From assembly GCA_016874135.1 (NCBI GenBank), contig VGVE01000017.1:1-44511 (forward strand): a DNA stretch of 44,511 nucleotides, given 5' to 3'. A program made the position numbers and the translations under genes. Source of the stretch: Gammaproteobacteria bacterium (GTDB taxonomy: Bacteria > Pseudomonadota > Gammaproteobacteria > Pseudomonadales > Azotimanducaceae). Of the stretch, positions 26,897 to 36,130 are shown in pieces; position 1 is the stretch's first letter; each line of letters opens with the position of its first letter. Below the pieces are notes generated by a model. The model worked only from the letters and a program-made list of their open reading frames with translations, did no database searches and was not told where the DNA came from.

Positions 26897-29800
26897 ATGG
26901 ACCGCTACGACACACCGGCCAGCGCCGCATCCGACAGCGGTGTCTCGGTAGGCGCGTCCAGGGCAAGAGGCCCACAGGGAATAACCGCCGCGGCCAATAC
27001 CCGGCGGATCACGGACATTTTTGTCAGCCGCCCCGTGATTGCTGTCGTGTTGTCCTTGGCGCTGGTGCTGATCGGGCTGCGTACTGCGGTGGACATGCCT
27101 GTCCTGCAGTATCCGGAAATCGAGAGTTCTTCCCTCGTCATCACCACACCGTACATCGGTGCCGATGCGCGTACCGTGCAGGGCTTTGTTACTGAACCCA
27201 TCGAACGTGCCACCGCATCGATCCCCGGCATCGACTATATCGACTCCAACACGACCGCTGGCATGAGCACAGTGACGGTGTGGCTTGAGCTCGGCGAAAA
27301 AGCCACAGATGCACTCGCCGAACTCACTACTCGTCTTTCGCAGATCCGCTTCGAGCTGCCCGCCGGTGCCGAAGATCCCGCCGTCCAGGTGCGTCGCGCA
27401 GACCGCCCTCAGGCAGGCTGGTATCTGGATGTCCCTCTGCGTGAAGGCATGGACCGCGCCCTGGTGACGGACTACCTCACCCGCCGCGTGAACCCGCTGA
27501 TCGCGGCCATCCCCGGCGTGCAGGAAGTCACCCTCGAAGGTGGTCGCGATCCGGCGATGCGCATCTGGCTAGATCCGGACCGCATGGCGGCCTACAACGT
27601 CAGTACTACGGACATCGAACGCGCCCTCAGCCGCAACAACGTCATCGGTACCGTCGGTTCCAGCGAGAACACCGATCGGCGCGTCAACCTGCTGGTGGAT
27701 TCAACGCTGCAGGACACTGAGGAATTCTCGCGCATCGTTATCCGCAGGACCGACGATGCCCTCATCCGTATAGCCGATGTCGCCGAAGTGGAGCTGTCAG
27801 GGGTTGAAGTCCGGGATACCGCGCGGATCACCCAGGAATCCGCGGTATTCATCGCCATCTGGCCGCTTCCGGGTGCAAACGAGATCAACATCGCCGACGA
27901 GCTTTACGTCCTGCTCGGTGACATCAGCAGCCGTCTGCCGGATGGCTTGCATATCGAGATTGGTCACGACGTGACGCTCTACATGCGGGCAGCGCTGAAA
28001 GAGATATTCATCACGCTCGCCGAGACGGTGCTTTTAGTGGGTGCGGTGGTCATCGCCTTCATGGGTTCCCTGCGTACCGCACTGGTACCCCTGATCACCA
28101 TCCCGATCTCTCTGCTCGGCGCGGTTGCCGCCATGTTGCTGATGGGGTTTTCACTCAATCTGTTGACGGTGCTGGCCATCGTGCTGGCGGTGGGTCTCGT
28201 CGTTGACGATGCCATCGTCGTCGTTGAAAACGTGGCCCGGTACATGCGGGAAGGTATGAGCCGGACACAAGCAGCACTCGCAAGTTCCCGGCAGCTCTTT
28301 GCACCGATCATTGCCATGACACTGACGCTCTCGGCAGTCTACGCACCGATCGGCTTTCTCTCCGGCCTTACCGGTGTACTCTTCAAGGAGTTCGCGTTCA
28401 CCCTCGCGGTGGCGGTGCTGATCTCGGGCGTTCTGGCGCTGACCCTGTCGCCGATCATGAGCGCGTGGGTCGTAGCGGATGAAACCCGCTTCACTCGCGG
28501 CGTAAACCGCGGCTTCGCGGCACTGCAATCCTTCTACCGATCGCTGCTGGATCGCCTGCTCGAACGTAATGCGCAGGTGCTCTTCGTAGCGATTTTCGTT
28601 TCGTTGCTCGCGATTCCGTTCTTTCTGTTGTCACCCGCGGAACTCGCTCCGCGCGAAGATCAAAGTTCGATCCACGTCGCCGTAACCGCACCACCTGAAG
28701 CCTCGCTCGAATACACCGAGCGTTACATGTATGACGTGGTAGCCGCCATGAAGGAACTGCCGAACTCCACATTGATGTGGCAGGTGCTGTTCAGCTCCGG
28801 CGCCTTCGGCGGCATGATGTTCGATGACTATGGCGTGCGCACCGTGCCCATCGACGACATGATGCCGATTGCGTTTGCGAAGCTGTCACAGATCCATGGC
28901 GTGACCGCAAGGCCCATACTGCCCTCGGCCTTGCCCACCGCAGGACGATTCGACGTGGAGCTTGTGGTGATGTCCGTGGAACCGGTCGAGACCATGTTGC
29001 CTTATGCGAATAAACTCATGGCCGCAGCCATGCAATCTGGCAACTTCATGTTCACCGATACGGATCTGCGCATCGATCTGCCGCAGGCACGTTTTGAACT
29101 CGACCGTGAGCGGATTGCAGATCTCGGCATGGACCTCGCGGAAGTCAGCCGTCAGCTCGGCGTCTTTCTCTCCGGCAACTTCGTCAACCGCTTCGACATG
29201 AACGGCAAGGCCTACCGGGTCATCCCCATGGTGAAGGATCAGAACCGGCTGAATCCGGAACAGCTCCTGCAGCTGCAGATCCGCACGCCGGCCGGCGATC
29301 TGGTTCCTCTGGCCGCACTCGCGACGCTGAAATCCGAAACAGGTCCGCGCGTGCTAGGCAAATTCCGGCAGAACAACGCCTTGCGTATTTTTGGTGGCGT
29401 GATTCCGGGGCGCACCAAGGAACAGGCGCTATCGGCGCTGGAAGAAGCGGCTGCCGAAGTCCTGCCAGACGGCTACACCATCGATTACGCCGGAGAATCC
29501 CGCCAGCTGCGCCAGGAGGGCAATACGCTCCTGGGTGTGCTCGGCCTCTCTCTTGCCTTCGTGTTTTTTGCACTCGCCGTACAGTTCAACAGCTTTCGCG
29601 ATCCACTCGTTGTGCTGCTGGGTTCCGCACCGCTGGCGATTTCCGGCGCCCTGCTCTTCACATACTTCGGTTGGACAACGATCAACATCTATTCACAGGT
29701 GGGATTCATCACCTTGGTGGGGCTGATCGCCAAGAACGCGATCCTGATCGTCGAGTTTGCGCGCCAGCTGCAGGAGAAGGGTCTCGCCAAACTCGAAGCC

Positions 29801-30064
29801 ATCAAAGAGTCTGCATCGACACGCCTGCGACCGGTGCTGATGACCACCGGTGCCACGGTGATGGGTCACTTCCCGCTGGTGCTGGTGAGTGGTCCGGGTG
29901 CGGAAGCGCGCAACTCCATCGGCATCATCCTCGTCGCCGGCATGTTGCTCGGTACGCTGTTTACGCTCTTCATCCTGCCGAGCGTATACATGGCACTGGC
30001 GTCGGTGCACAAACCCGACGAAGCAGGACAGCCCCTGACGCCACCGGAACCTGCGACTGCCTGA
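26897..30064 (+). CDS. RND efflux pump permease (HAE1/AcrB-type)
   Basis: A proton-driven inner-membrane exporter, 1055 residues, the usual length. It has a 40-residue polar N-terminal extension before ITDIFVSRPVIAVVLSLALVL. The duplicated plan is clear: helix 1, a large periplasmic loop, helices 2-6 with the proton-relay pair in GLVVDDAIVVVENVARYM (Asp437, Asp438), a second loop, and helices 8-12 with GLIAKNAILIVEFARQLQ and the Lys of the relay. It follows the adaptor gene by one base. Likely substrates are hydrophobic organic compounds, but nothing in the sequence fixes specificity. Confidence 0.95.
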   Translation: MDRYDTPASAASDSGVSVGASRARGPQGITAAANTRRITDIFVSRPVIAVVLSLALVLIGLRTAVDMPVLQYPEIESSSLVITTPYIGADARTVQGFVTEPIERATASIPGIDYIDSNTTAGMSTVTVWLELGEKATDALAELTTRLSQIRFELPAGAEDPAVQVRRADRPQAGWYLDVPLREGMDRALVTDYLTRRVNPLIAAIPGVQEVTLEGGRDPAMRIWLDPDRMAAYNVSTTDIERALSRNNVIGTVGSSENTDRRVNLLVDSTLQDTEEFSRIVIRRTDDALIRIADVAEVELSGVEVRDTARITQESAVFIAIWPLPGANEINIADELYVLLGDISSRLPDGLHIEIGHDVTLYMRAALKEIFITLAETVLLVGAVVIAFMGSLRTALVPLITIPISLLGAVAAMLLMGFSLNLLTVLAIVLAVGLVVDDAIVVVENVARYMREGMSRTQAALASSRQLFAPIIAMTLTLSAVYAPIGFLSGLTGVLFKEFAFTLAVAVLISGVLALTLSPIMSAWVVADETRFTRGVNRGFAALQSFYRSLLDRLLERNAQVLFVAIFVSLLAIPFFLLSPAELAPREDQSSIHVAVTAPPEASLEYTERYMYDVVAAMKELPNSTLMWQVLFSSGAFGGMMFDDYGVRTVPIDDMMPIAFAKLSQIHGVTARPILPSALPTAGRFDVELVVMSVEPVETMLPYANKLMAAAMQSGNFMFTDTDLRIDLPQARFELDRERIADLGMDLAEVSRQLGVFLSGNFVNRFDMNGKAYRVIPMVKDQNRLNPEQLLQLQIRTPAGDLVPLAALATLKSETGPRVLGKFRQNNALRIFGGVIPGRTKEQALSALEEAAAEVLPDGYTIDYAGESRQLRQEGNTLLGVLGLSLAFVFFALAVQFNSFRDPLVVLLGSAPLAISGALLFTYFGWTTINIYSQVGFITLVGLIAKNAILIVEFARQLQEKGLAKLEAIKESASTRLRPVLMTTGATVMGHFPLVLVSGPGAEARNSIGIILVAGMLLGTLFTLFILPSVYMALASVHKPDEAGQPLTPPEPATA

Positions 30065-30088
30065 ACGTGATCGAGAGCGACAACGCGA

Positions 30089-30868
30089 TCAGTAGGGTGC
30101 TGTCCCGCCATCCACACTGAGTGTTGCGCCGGTAATGCCACCACCGGCGTCCGATGCGAGCAGCACCGCCATTGCGGCAATTTCTTCCACCGTGTTTGGC
30201 CGCTGCAGTGCTGATTCCTTCGAGAAGAGTGCAACCATCTCATCAAAGGTGAGCCCCATCGCCGCCGCCGTCGCCGGGCCGTTGTCCTTGACGATGTCGG
30301 TGATCACGAGGCCGGGACAAATCGCATTGACGGTGATCCCGAGGGGTCCCGTTTCGCGCGAGACCGATTTGGTCAGGCCGTTGATCGCATGTTTGGCAGC
30401 GGTGTACGCCGAGAACGCTACCTTGCCGATCTTGCCCTCGACGGAAGAGATGTTGATCACCCGCCCCCACCGGCGTGGCGCCATGTCGCGCAGCGCAAGA
30501 CGGGTCGCCCAGAACGTTGAATAGACATTCCACTTCATGGCGCCATCAAACGCTTCATCAGAAAGTTCCATGAGCGGTTTGAGATCGGAAGCACCACCGG
30601 CGTTGTTCACCAGAATGTCCACGCGGCCGAAGGTCTTGATCGTGGCATGCACGAACCCTTCCACGTCCGCCTGCACCATCGCATCACCGGCAACGAACTT
30701 CGCCCGGTTTCCGGCATTGAGTGCCGCCACCGTCTTCTCGCCTTTCGCCGGGTTTCGAGCCATCAGCGTCACAGAAGCCCCTTCGGCGAGAAACGCTTCA
30801 GCGATGCCAAGCCCGATGCCTGCGGTTCCACCCGTTATGGCGGCGATACGTCCGTCCAGTTTGCCCAT
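30089..30868 (-). CDS. Short-chain dehydrogenase/reductase
   Basis: A 259-residue classical SDR. Cofactor motif TGGTAGIG is at residues 12-19, NNAGG follows, then the catalytic Ser in INISSVEGK and YTAAK (Tyr and Lys), and GLVITDIV after the active site. The acidic or basic residue that sets NAD versus NADP use is in LMARNPAKG, which suggests NADP. It ends in the common VDGGTAPY. The gene is convergent with the RND pump (24 bases) and divergent from the amidohydrolase, hinting at shared control with the catabolic genes to the right. Substrate unknown; FabG-like sequences often act as hydroxyacyl or alicyclic alcohol dehydrogenases. Confidence 0.9.
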   Translation of the reverse strand: MGKLDGRIAAITGGTAGIGLGIAEAFLAEGASVTLMARNPAKGEKTVAALNAGNRAKFVAGDAMVQADVEGFVHATIKTFGRVDILVNNAGGASDLKPLMELSDEAFDGAMKWNVYSTFWATRLALRDMAPRRWGRVINISSVEGKIGKVAFSAYTAAKHAINGLTKSVSRETGPLGITVNAICPGLVITDIVKDNGPATAAAMGLTFDEMVALFSKESALQRPNTVEEIAAMAVLLASDAGGGITGATLSVDGGTAPY

Positions 30869-30964
30869 GATCTCTTCCAGAAGGTTTGGCGAGTGAGTGT
30901 AACTGCATGCGGCAGACAGTCGAAATTCACCGCTGAAGGGATTATGTTCTTGTCATCAACTGCT

Positions 30965-30969
30965 GGAGG
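30965..30969 (+). promoter_or_regulatory. Ribosome binding site that decides the amidohydrolase start
   Basis: GGAGG at 30965-30969 abuts the first ATG (30970), which is too close for initiation. It has the normal six-base spacing to the second in-frame ATG at 30976. The latter is therefore the likely start. Confidence 0.7.
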
Positions 30970-30975
30970 ATGGGG

Positions 30976-32202
30976 ATGAGCGAAGCCATCAGCGATACCG
31001 CCAACGCCTGGAGAATCAACACACCGGGCATCACCGGCTGGACCCGGACGGCGAGAGCCTCGGATCCGAACAAGTACTTCATGGCCTCCGCCGACGGGCA
31101 TGTTCAAGAGCCTTCAAATCTGTGGCTCGAGCGCATGGACAAGAAGTTCCATGACCGCCTCCCTGGAATCGTGCTCGACGCCTCGGGCAATCCGATGCAG
31201 AAGACCGAAGGGTTTCGGCCGCTGCGCATTCGCAATATCCCCTTTGAAGGTGAAGATCTGTTGCGTAACCAGTCCGGCAAAACACCACAGGCGCGGATTG
31301 ATGATCTCGCCAAAGACGGCGTGGATGCGGAGATCCTCTTTCCCAATCGGGGCCTGACGATCTGGGCAACACCGGACGCTTCGTTTTCCCTCGCCATGTG
31401 CCGCGCTTACAACGAATGGGCCTGGGATACCTTCGCCGACTTCAATGACCGCCTTGCACCCATGGCCTGTGTGGCACCTGGGGATCTGGACGGCACCATC
31501 GCGGAAATCCAGCGCTGCGCGAAGCTCGGCTTCAAAGGTCTCTCTTTACCTTGCAAACCGGTGTGGGGTCCACCGGATCACGAAGCCCCGAACTACAACC
31601 TGCCCGAATTCGATCCACTCTGGGCCTGCATCGAGGATGTCGATCTGCCGATCACCTTCCACGTCTCAACCGGTCGCGATCCGCGTACCTCACGCGGCAA
31701 CGGTGGTGCGGTCATCAACTATGCCGTGCATTCCCTTGCGCCGACGATGGAACCCATCGCCAACTTGTGCGCATCCGGTGTACTCGACCGCTTTCCGAAG
31801 ATCATCTTCGGCAGCATCGAAGCGGGGATCGGTTGGGTGGCCTGGGCGCTCACCGCAATGGATGAGGCTTACAAGAAACACCACATGTGGGTGCGGCCGA
31901 AACTGCAACACCTGCCGAGTGACTACTTCCGGCAGAACGGCTTCGCGAGTTTCCAAGAAGATCCGCCCGGACTGGATCTCGCTCGCGAACACGGGCTCAT
32001 CAACAACTTCATGTGGGCCAATGACTTTCCGCACCACGAAGGCACCTGGCCGCATTCCGCCGCCGCCGTCGAACGCACGATGAACAAGCTCACCGACGGC
32101 GAGCGGGCGAAGATTCTCGGCCTCAATTGCGCGCGTGTGTTCCGGTTGCCGATCCCGAAACGGTATCACGAGCAAGCGGACGTGAAAGTACTCGCCGGTT
32201 AG
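30976..32202 (+). CDS. Amidohydrolase-family (ACMSD-like) metal-dependent hydrolase or decarboxylase
   Basis: A 408-residue TIM-barrel protein of the amidohydrolase-2 family, whose members decarboxylate or hydrolyse aromatic and alicyclic acids. The N-terminal metal site reads SADGHVQEP in place of the stricter DxHxH. Later come ITFHVSTG with the metal His, FGSIEAGIGWVAW, and WANDFPHHEGTWPHS with the catalytic Asp; these blocks typify the family. The start is ATG 30976, set by the ribosome site. It is convergent with the alpha/beta hydrolase gene, 16 bases apart. Similar genes are frequent in terpenoid, steroid and aromatic degradation clusters; the exact reaction is open. Confidence 0.85.
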   Translation: MSEAISDTANAWRINTPGITGWTRTARASDPNKYFMASADGHVQEPSNLWLERMDKKFHDRLPGIVLDASGNPMQKTEGFRPLRIRNIPFEGEDLLRNQSGKTPQARIDDLAKDGVDAEILFPNRGLTIWATPDASFSLAMCRAYNEWAWDTFADFNDRLAPMACVAPGDLDGTIAEIQRCAKLGFKGLSLPCKPVWGPPDHEAPNYNLPEFDPLWACIEDVDLPITFHVSTGRDPRTSRGNGGAVINYAVHSLAPTMEPIANLCASGVLDRFPKIIFGSIEAGIGWVAWALTAMDEAYKKHHMWVRPKLQHLPSDYFRQNGFASFQEDPPGLDLAREHGLINNFMWANDFPHHEGTWPHSAAAVERTMNKLTDGERAKILGLNCARVFRLPIPKRYHEQADVKVLAG

Positions 32203-32218
32203 CTGATCGGGATGAGAA

Positions 32219-33145
32219 TCAGCCAGGCAGAGTAAGCCTGGCTTCCCACTTAAGTTCCGGCACCGGTTCATCCTGCAGAAATGCCCGGATCATCGCATTG
32301 ACGATCTCCGGCTGTTCCTGCTGCACCCAGTGCGAAACCCGTGGCAGATAGCGGATCGTGAAGTCGCGGACAAAATTCTCGGTGCCGTAGGTGGTTTCCT
32401 TGGTGAGCGCCACATCATCTTCGCCCCAGACCATCAGTGTCTTGGTCTCGATGACCGGATAACCGAGTGCCTTCTGGCGCGCCATGCCACCACCCAGCAC
32501 CAGCGCTCGATAGTAGTTGATCATTGCCGTGAGCGCGCCGGGTTGTGCGGCGTTGTGGCGGTACACCTCACACGCCTCGGCATCAAAATGGGTCTTGTCG
32601 ACGGCACTCGCCCGCATCATCTCGCCGATGGGCTTGGCACCATCCCGGCCCAGCAGCTTTTCTGGCAACCACGGAATCTGGAAGAAAAAGATGTACCAGG
32701 ATTTCTTGAGCTGATCCCGCGAGATCTTCCGCCCGACCGATGGTCCAGGGTGTGGCACGTTGCAGATGACCAGACGTTCAATTTTTCGCGGTGCCCGCAT
32801 GGCGAAGTACCAGGCAATCACCGCGCCCCAGTCATGGGCGAGCAGAATGGTCTCGCGACAGCCCGACGCATCGATGAGCCCTGCCACGTCAGCCATCAGG
32901 TTTTCGATGCTGTAGGCATCCGTGCCATGTGGGCGCGATGAATTGCCATAACCCCGCAAGTTCGGCGCCCAGGCGCGGTAGCCCAGTGACGCCAGCATCG
33001 ACAGCTGAAACCGCCAGGAATGGCTGTGCTCCGGAAAACCGTGCAGGCAGAGCGCCAACCGGTCCCCTTCACCACACTCATCCACTTCGAAATGCAGCCC
33101 GTTGGCATCAACGGTTCGGGTGCGAATACCCCGGGAATCACTCAT
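32219..33145 (-). CDS. Alpha/beta hydrolase, epoxide-hydrolase-like
   Basis: A 308-residue alpha/beta hydrolase. The oxyanion motif HGFPE (35-39) and the nucleophile elbow AHDWGA with Asp105 instead of Ser point to epoxide hydrolases or haloalkane dehalogenases. The acid is in WGEDDVAL and the catalytic His in PRVSHWVQQEQPE. A cap domain lies between. The YF/YW pattern in the cap (WYIFFFQIPW, with Tyr at INYYRAL) favours epoxide hydrolase. ATG 33145 is used; the open frame upstream overlaps the promoter of the divergent gene. A perfect 8-bp inverted repeat (32221-32228 with 32236-32243) covers its last codons. Confidence 0.88.
   Translation of the reverse strand: MSDSRGIRTRTVDANGLHFEVDECGEGDRLALCLHGFPEHSHSWRFQLSMLASLGYRAWAPNLRGYGNSSRPHGTDAYSIENLMADVAGLIDASGCRETILLAHDWGAVIAWYFAMRAPRKIERLVICNVPHPGPSVGRKISRDQLKKSWYIFFFQIPWLPEKLLGRDGAKPIGEMMRASAVDKTHFDAEACEVYRHNAAQPGALTAMINYYRALVLGGGMARQKALGYPVIETKTLMVWGEDDVALTKETTYGTENFVRDFTIRYLPRVSHWVQQEQPEIVNAMIRAFLQDEPVPELKWEARLTLPG
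32221..32243. terminator. Convergent-gene hairpin without T-run
   Basis: AGCCAGGC (32221-32228) pairs with GCCTGGCT (32236-32243) around a seven-base loop. It sits between the convergent amidohydrolase and epoxide-hydrolase-like genes, overlapping the end of the latter. No T-tract follows on either strand, so it is only a weak terminator candidate. Confidence 0.35.
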
Positions 33146-33227
33146 CTGTTTTTTCCATTCGAAAGTCCACAGTGCAAAGCGCAAACTCCAGCCCGTATCC
33201 AACCAGCGCTCTCGCCAAGGCTCAAGC

Positions 33228-34256
33228 ATGATTTTCCGGCAACTCTACGATGCGGCCTCATCGACGTACACCTACATCCTCGGCTGCGAGACCTCCGCCG
33301 ACGCGGTTATTATCGACCCGGTCTATGAACAGTTCACCCGCGACTCGGCACTGCTGAACGAACTGGGTCTGCGGCTCAAGTATGTGCTGGACACTCATGT
33401 CCACGCCGACCGCGTCACGGCAGCCTGGCGTTTGAAGCAGGCACCGGGCGCACGCATCGCCATCGCCGCTGCCTGCAAGGTCGTTGAGGCCGATGAAACG
33501 CTGCACCACGGTGACGTGATCACGTTCGGCGCGTGCGGTCTGGAGGTGCGTGCGACGCGGGGTCACACCTCCGGCTGCATTACTCTCGTGGCCCGCGATC
33601 ATCAGCTCGCTTTCACCAGCGATTGCCTGCTGATCCGCGCCGCCGGTCGCACCGATTTTCAGGGCGGTGACGTCCACGTCATTTGGCAGTGCATTCGTGA
33701 ACAGATCTTTTCAATGCCTGATGAGTGTCTGCTCTACCCCGGGCACGACTACAGCGGTCGAACGGTCTCAACCGTCAGCGAAGAGAGACGATTCAACCCA
33801 CGCATCGGGGCTGACGCGCGTGAAGAGGACTTCGTCGGTTACATGAAGAGCCTCGGCCTGCCGCACCCAAAATTGCTCGACATCGCGGTGCCCGCAAACC
33901 TGCATGCAGGCAAACCGACTTTTGACGCCAGTGCTCCGGAACCCGAATGGGCACCGGTGGTCACATCCTTTGCGGGTGTTCCTGAAGTGGAAATAGAATG
34001 GGTCGCCCGCCACCTCGATGACGTCACCCTCGTGGATGTGCGCTTGGCAAAAGAATTCACCGGCAATCTCGGGCACGTCAGCACGGCGCTGCTGATTCCC
34101 CTCGATGAACTGCGGGATCGTTGGCAGGAAATCCCACAGGACAAACCTGTGATTACGTTGTGCCAATCGGGGCGACGCTCGGCGATGGCGCTCTCGATCC
34201 TGCGCAGTAACGGCATCAACCGCATCGCCAATGCGAGTAGTGGAATGCTCGCCTAG
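33228..34256 (+). CDS. Persulfide dioxygenase-rhodanese fusion (ETHE1/Blh-like)
   Basis: Persulfide dioxygenases oxidise glutathione persulfide to sulfite, detoxifying sulfide; the rhodanese domain moves sulfane sulfur. The N-terminal metallo-beta-lactamase domain has the iron ligands His57 (DTHVHADR), His113 (RGHTSG) and Asp132 (FTSDCL). The usual HADH is HADR here, with Arg62 for His; that His is not an iron ligand in the ETHE1 class. The C-terminal rhodanese begins near residue 250 with VDVRLAKEFTGNLGH and has active-site Cys312 in LCQSGRRSAM. The protein ends GMLA at a TAG exactly where rhodaneses continue as GMxAWxxxGLP. The start is ATG 33228, 82 bases from the divergent hydrolase. Confidence 0.9.
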   Translation: MIFRQLYDAASSTYTYILGCETSADAVIIDPVYEQFTRDSALLNELGLRLKYVLDTHVHADRVTAAWRLKQAPGARIAIAAACKVVEADETLHHGDVITFGACGLEVRATRGHTSGCITLVARDHQLAFTSDCLLIRAAGRTDFQGGDVHVIWQCIREQIFSMPDECLLYPGHDYSGRTVSTVSEERRFNPRIGADAREEDFVGYMKSLGLPHPKLLDIAVPANLHAGKPTFDASAPEPEWAPVVTSFAGVPEVEIEWVARHLDDVTLVDVRLAKEFTGNLGHVSTALLIPLDELRDRWQEIPQDKPVITLCQSGRRSAMALSILRSNGINRIANASSGMLA

Positions 34257-34310
34257 CTGCGTTCCGGGCTACCTCACGTCGTGCACTGAACAGTCACGAC
34301 GGCCTGGCGC

Positions 34311-35951
34311 TTAGGAAAAAACGAATCCCCGCCAGTTGTCCTTCGCGACGCTGTCACAAAGCTCACGATACGGGCCCACACCACCCGCATAAGGCATGAA
34401 CACCCGCGGCTTACCAGGAATGTTGGCACCCATGTACCACGAGCCCGCCTTCGGAAAGAGCGTTGCGTGCGCTACTTCGTTCACGTGGGCTACCCACGCG
34501 TCCTCATGATCAAGCCCGGTTTGCACCTGCTTGAAACCCTTCCGGCTCATGTGCTGCAGGCAACTGCAGATGAAGTCCACGTGTTGTTCGATGGACACCA
34601 GCATATTGGAGAGCACAGAAGGGCTGCCGGGCCCTGTGATGGTGAAGAGATTCGGAAAGCCGGCAATCATCAGCCCGAGATAGGTTCGCGGTCCTTCCGC
34701 CCACTTTTCTTTGAGCTGCTGGCCATTGGTTCCACGGATGTCGATGTCATTGAGCGCACCGGTCATGGCATCAAAACCGGTGGCGAGAATCAGCGTATCC
34801 AGTTCGACATGTTCGCCACGCAGTTGCACGCCTTTGGCGGTGATACGTTCGATGGGTGACCGATTGATGTTCACCAGTCGCACGTGCAGCTGGTTGAACG
34901 TCTCGTAATAACCAATATCCACGCAGATGCGCTTGGTGCCGACCGGGTGGGAGGTCGGGCAAAGGTCCTCTGCAGTCTGTGGATCTTTCACCGTCGCGCG
35001 GATCTTGCGGTGAATGAACTCCGCCACTCTCTGGTTGGCGTCTTTATTGATCAGTGCGTCGCCCACCACACCCATGAAACGGGCACCGCCGGTTTGCCAG
35101 TATTGCTCACAAGCGGCGGCTAACGCTTCATCACTCAGCTCCGCTGCGGTCATGGCCGCCGGGGTGCGCTCCCGTGGTTTTATTTCGAGATCACCAAAAC
35201 CCGACGTCAGCCCGCGTTTGTGGAAGTCGCGATGGTCGCGGTAATTCTCCTTGAACGCGTCAACAAACCCGGGATCAAGCGGCCCGTTCACGGCGGGCAC
35301 ACTGAAGTTTGGGGTGCGCTGGAACACCGTGAGGTGCTCTGCTGTCGATGCGATCACCGGAATGGCCTGGACCGCCGAAGATCCGGTACCGATGATCCCC
35401 ACCCGCTCGCCGTGGAAAGCCACAGGCTCGTGCGGCCACAGGCTGGCCTGATAACGTTTGCCGGCGAAGCTGTCGACGCCTTGGATGGCAGGCACCATCG
35501 GTTTGGAAAGACAGCCGGTCGCCATGATCAGGAGCGGCGCTACAGCGCTGTCGCCTGCTGCAGTGGTCACACGCCAGACACCCATACCCTGATTGAAATG
35601 TGCGGTTTTGACCTTGCGGTTGAATCGAATGTCGCGGCGCAGATCAAAACGCTCCGAGACGTGGATCGCGTACTTCAGAATCTCCGGTTGCGGTGCGTAG
35701 CGCTCCGACCATTCCCACTCCTGTTCGAGTTCCGGACTGAAGGAAAAGGAGTACGCAAGACTCTCTGCGTCACAGCGCGCGCCGGGATAACGATTCCAGT
35801 ACCAGGTACCACCAACATCGGTACCCATCTCGTAAATACGGGTCGAAAGACCCATCTGCCGGAACCGGTGCAGGGTGCACAAACCGGCGAAACCCGCGCC
35901 GACCACAATGGCATCGAAGCGCGCGTTACGGTCGATGTTGTCTTCAGACAT
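34311..35951 (-). CDS. Flavin monooxygenase, Baeyer-Villiger-like
   Basis: A 546-residue class B flavoprotein monooxygenase; relatives insert oxygen next to ketones, giving esters or lactones, with NADPH. The FAD motif GAGFAG is at 18-23, followed by EMGTDVGGTWYWNRYPGARC. The NADP motif is GTGSSA (188-193). The Baeyer-Villiger fingerprint FxGxxxHxxxWP is present as FAGKRYQASLWP (162-173), with Gln168 in place of the diagnostic His. The C-terminal half has LILATGFDAMTGAL. ATG 35951 is used and the stop is TAA. It lies beside a secreted esterase that could hydrolyse ester products, though the two are divergently transcribed. Confidence 0.88.
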   Translation of the reverse strand: MSEDNIDRNARFDAIVVGAGFAGLCTLHRFRQMGLSTRIYEMGTDVGGTWYWNRYPGARCDAESLAYSFSFSPELEQEWEWSERYAPQPEILKYAIHVSERFDLRRDIRFNRKVKTAHFNQGMGVWRVTTAAGDSAVAPLLIMATGCLSKPMVPAIQGVDSFAGKRYQASLWPHEPVAFHGERVGIIGTGSSAVQAIPVIASTAEHLTVFQRTPNFSVPAVNGPLDPGFVDAFKENYRDHRDFHKRGLTSGFGDLEIKPRERTPAAMTAAELSDEALAAACEQYWQTGGARFMGVVGDALINKDANQRVAEFIHRKIRATVKDPQTAEDLCPTSHPVGTKRICVDIGYYETFNQLHVRLVNINRSPIERITAKGVQLRGEHVELDTLILATGFDAMTGALNDIDIRGTNGQQLKEKWAEGPRTYLGLMIAGFPNLFTITGPGSPSVLSNMLVSIEQHVDFICSCLQHMSRKGFKQVQTGLDHEDAWVAHVNEVAHATLFPKAGSWYMGANIPGKPRVFMPYAGGVGPYRELCDSVAKDNWRGFVFS

Positions 35952-36130
35952 AGTTTTGACTGCGTTCTAAAAATTGCAGTATCGCCGCTCCGACAGGACA
36001 AGCCAACCGGGGGCTAAGATAGTGGGTCAATACCAGCGGGGCATCACGTTTTTTTGGCTCTGTGCTGTTTCCAGGAGCTGCCCCGCGCACACTGCTACCA
36101 TCGCCAGCACCAGTTGATCGGAGCCTTTGC

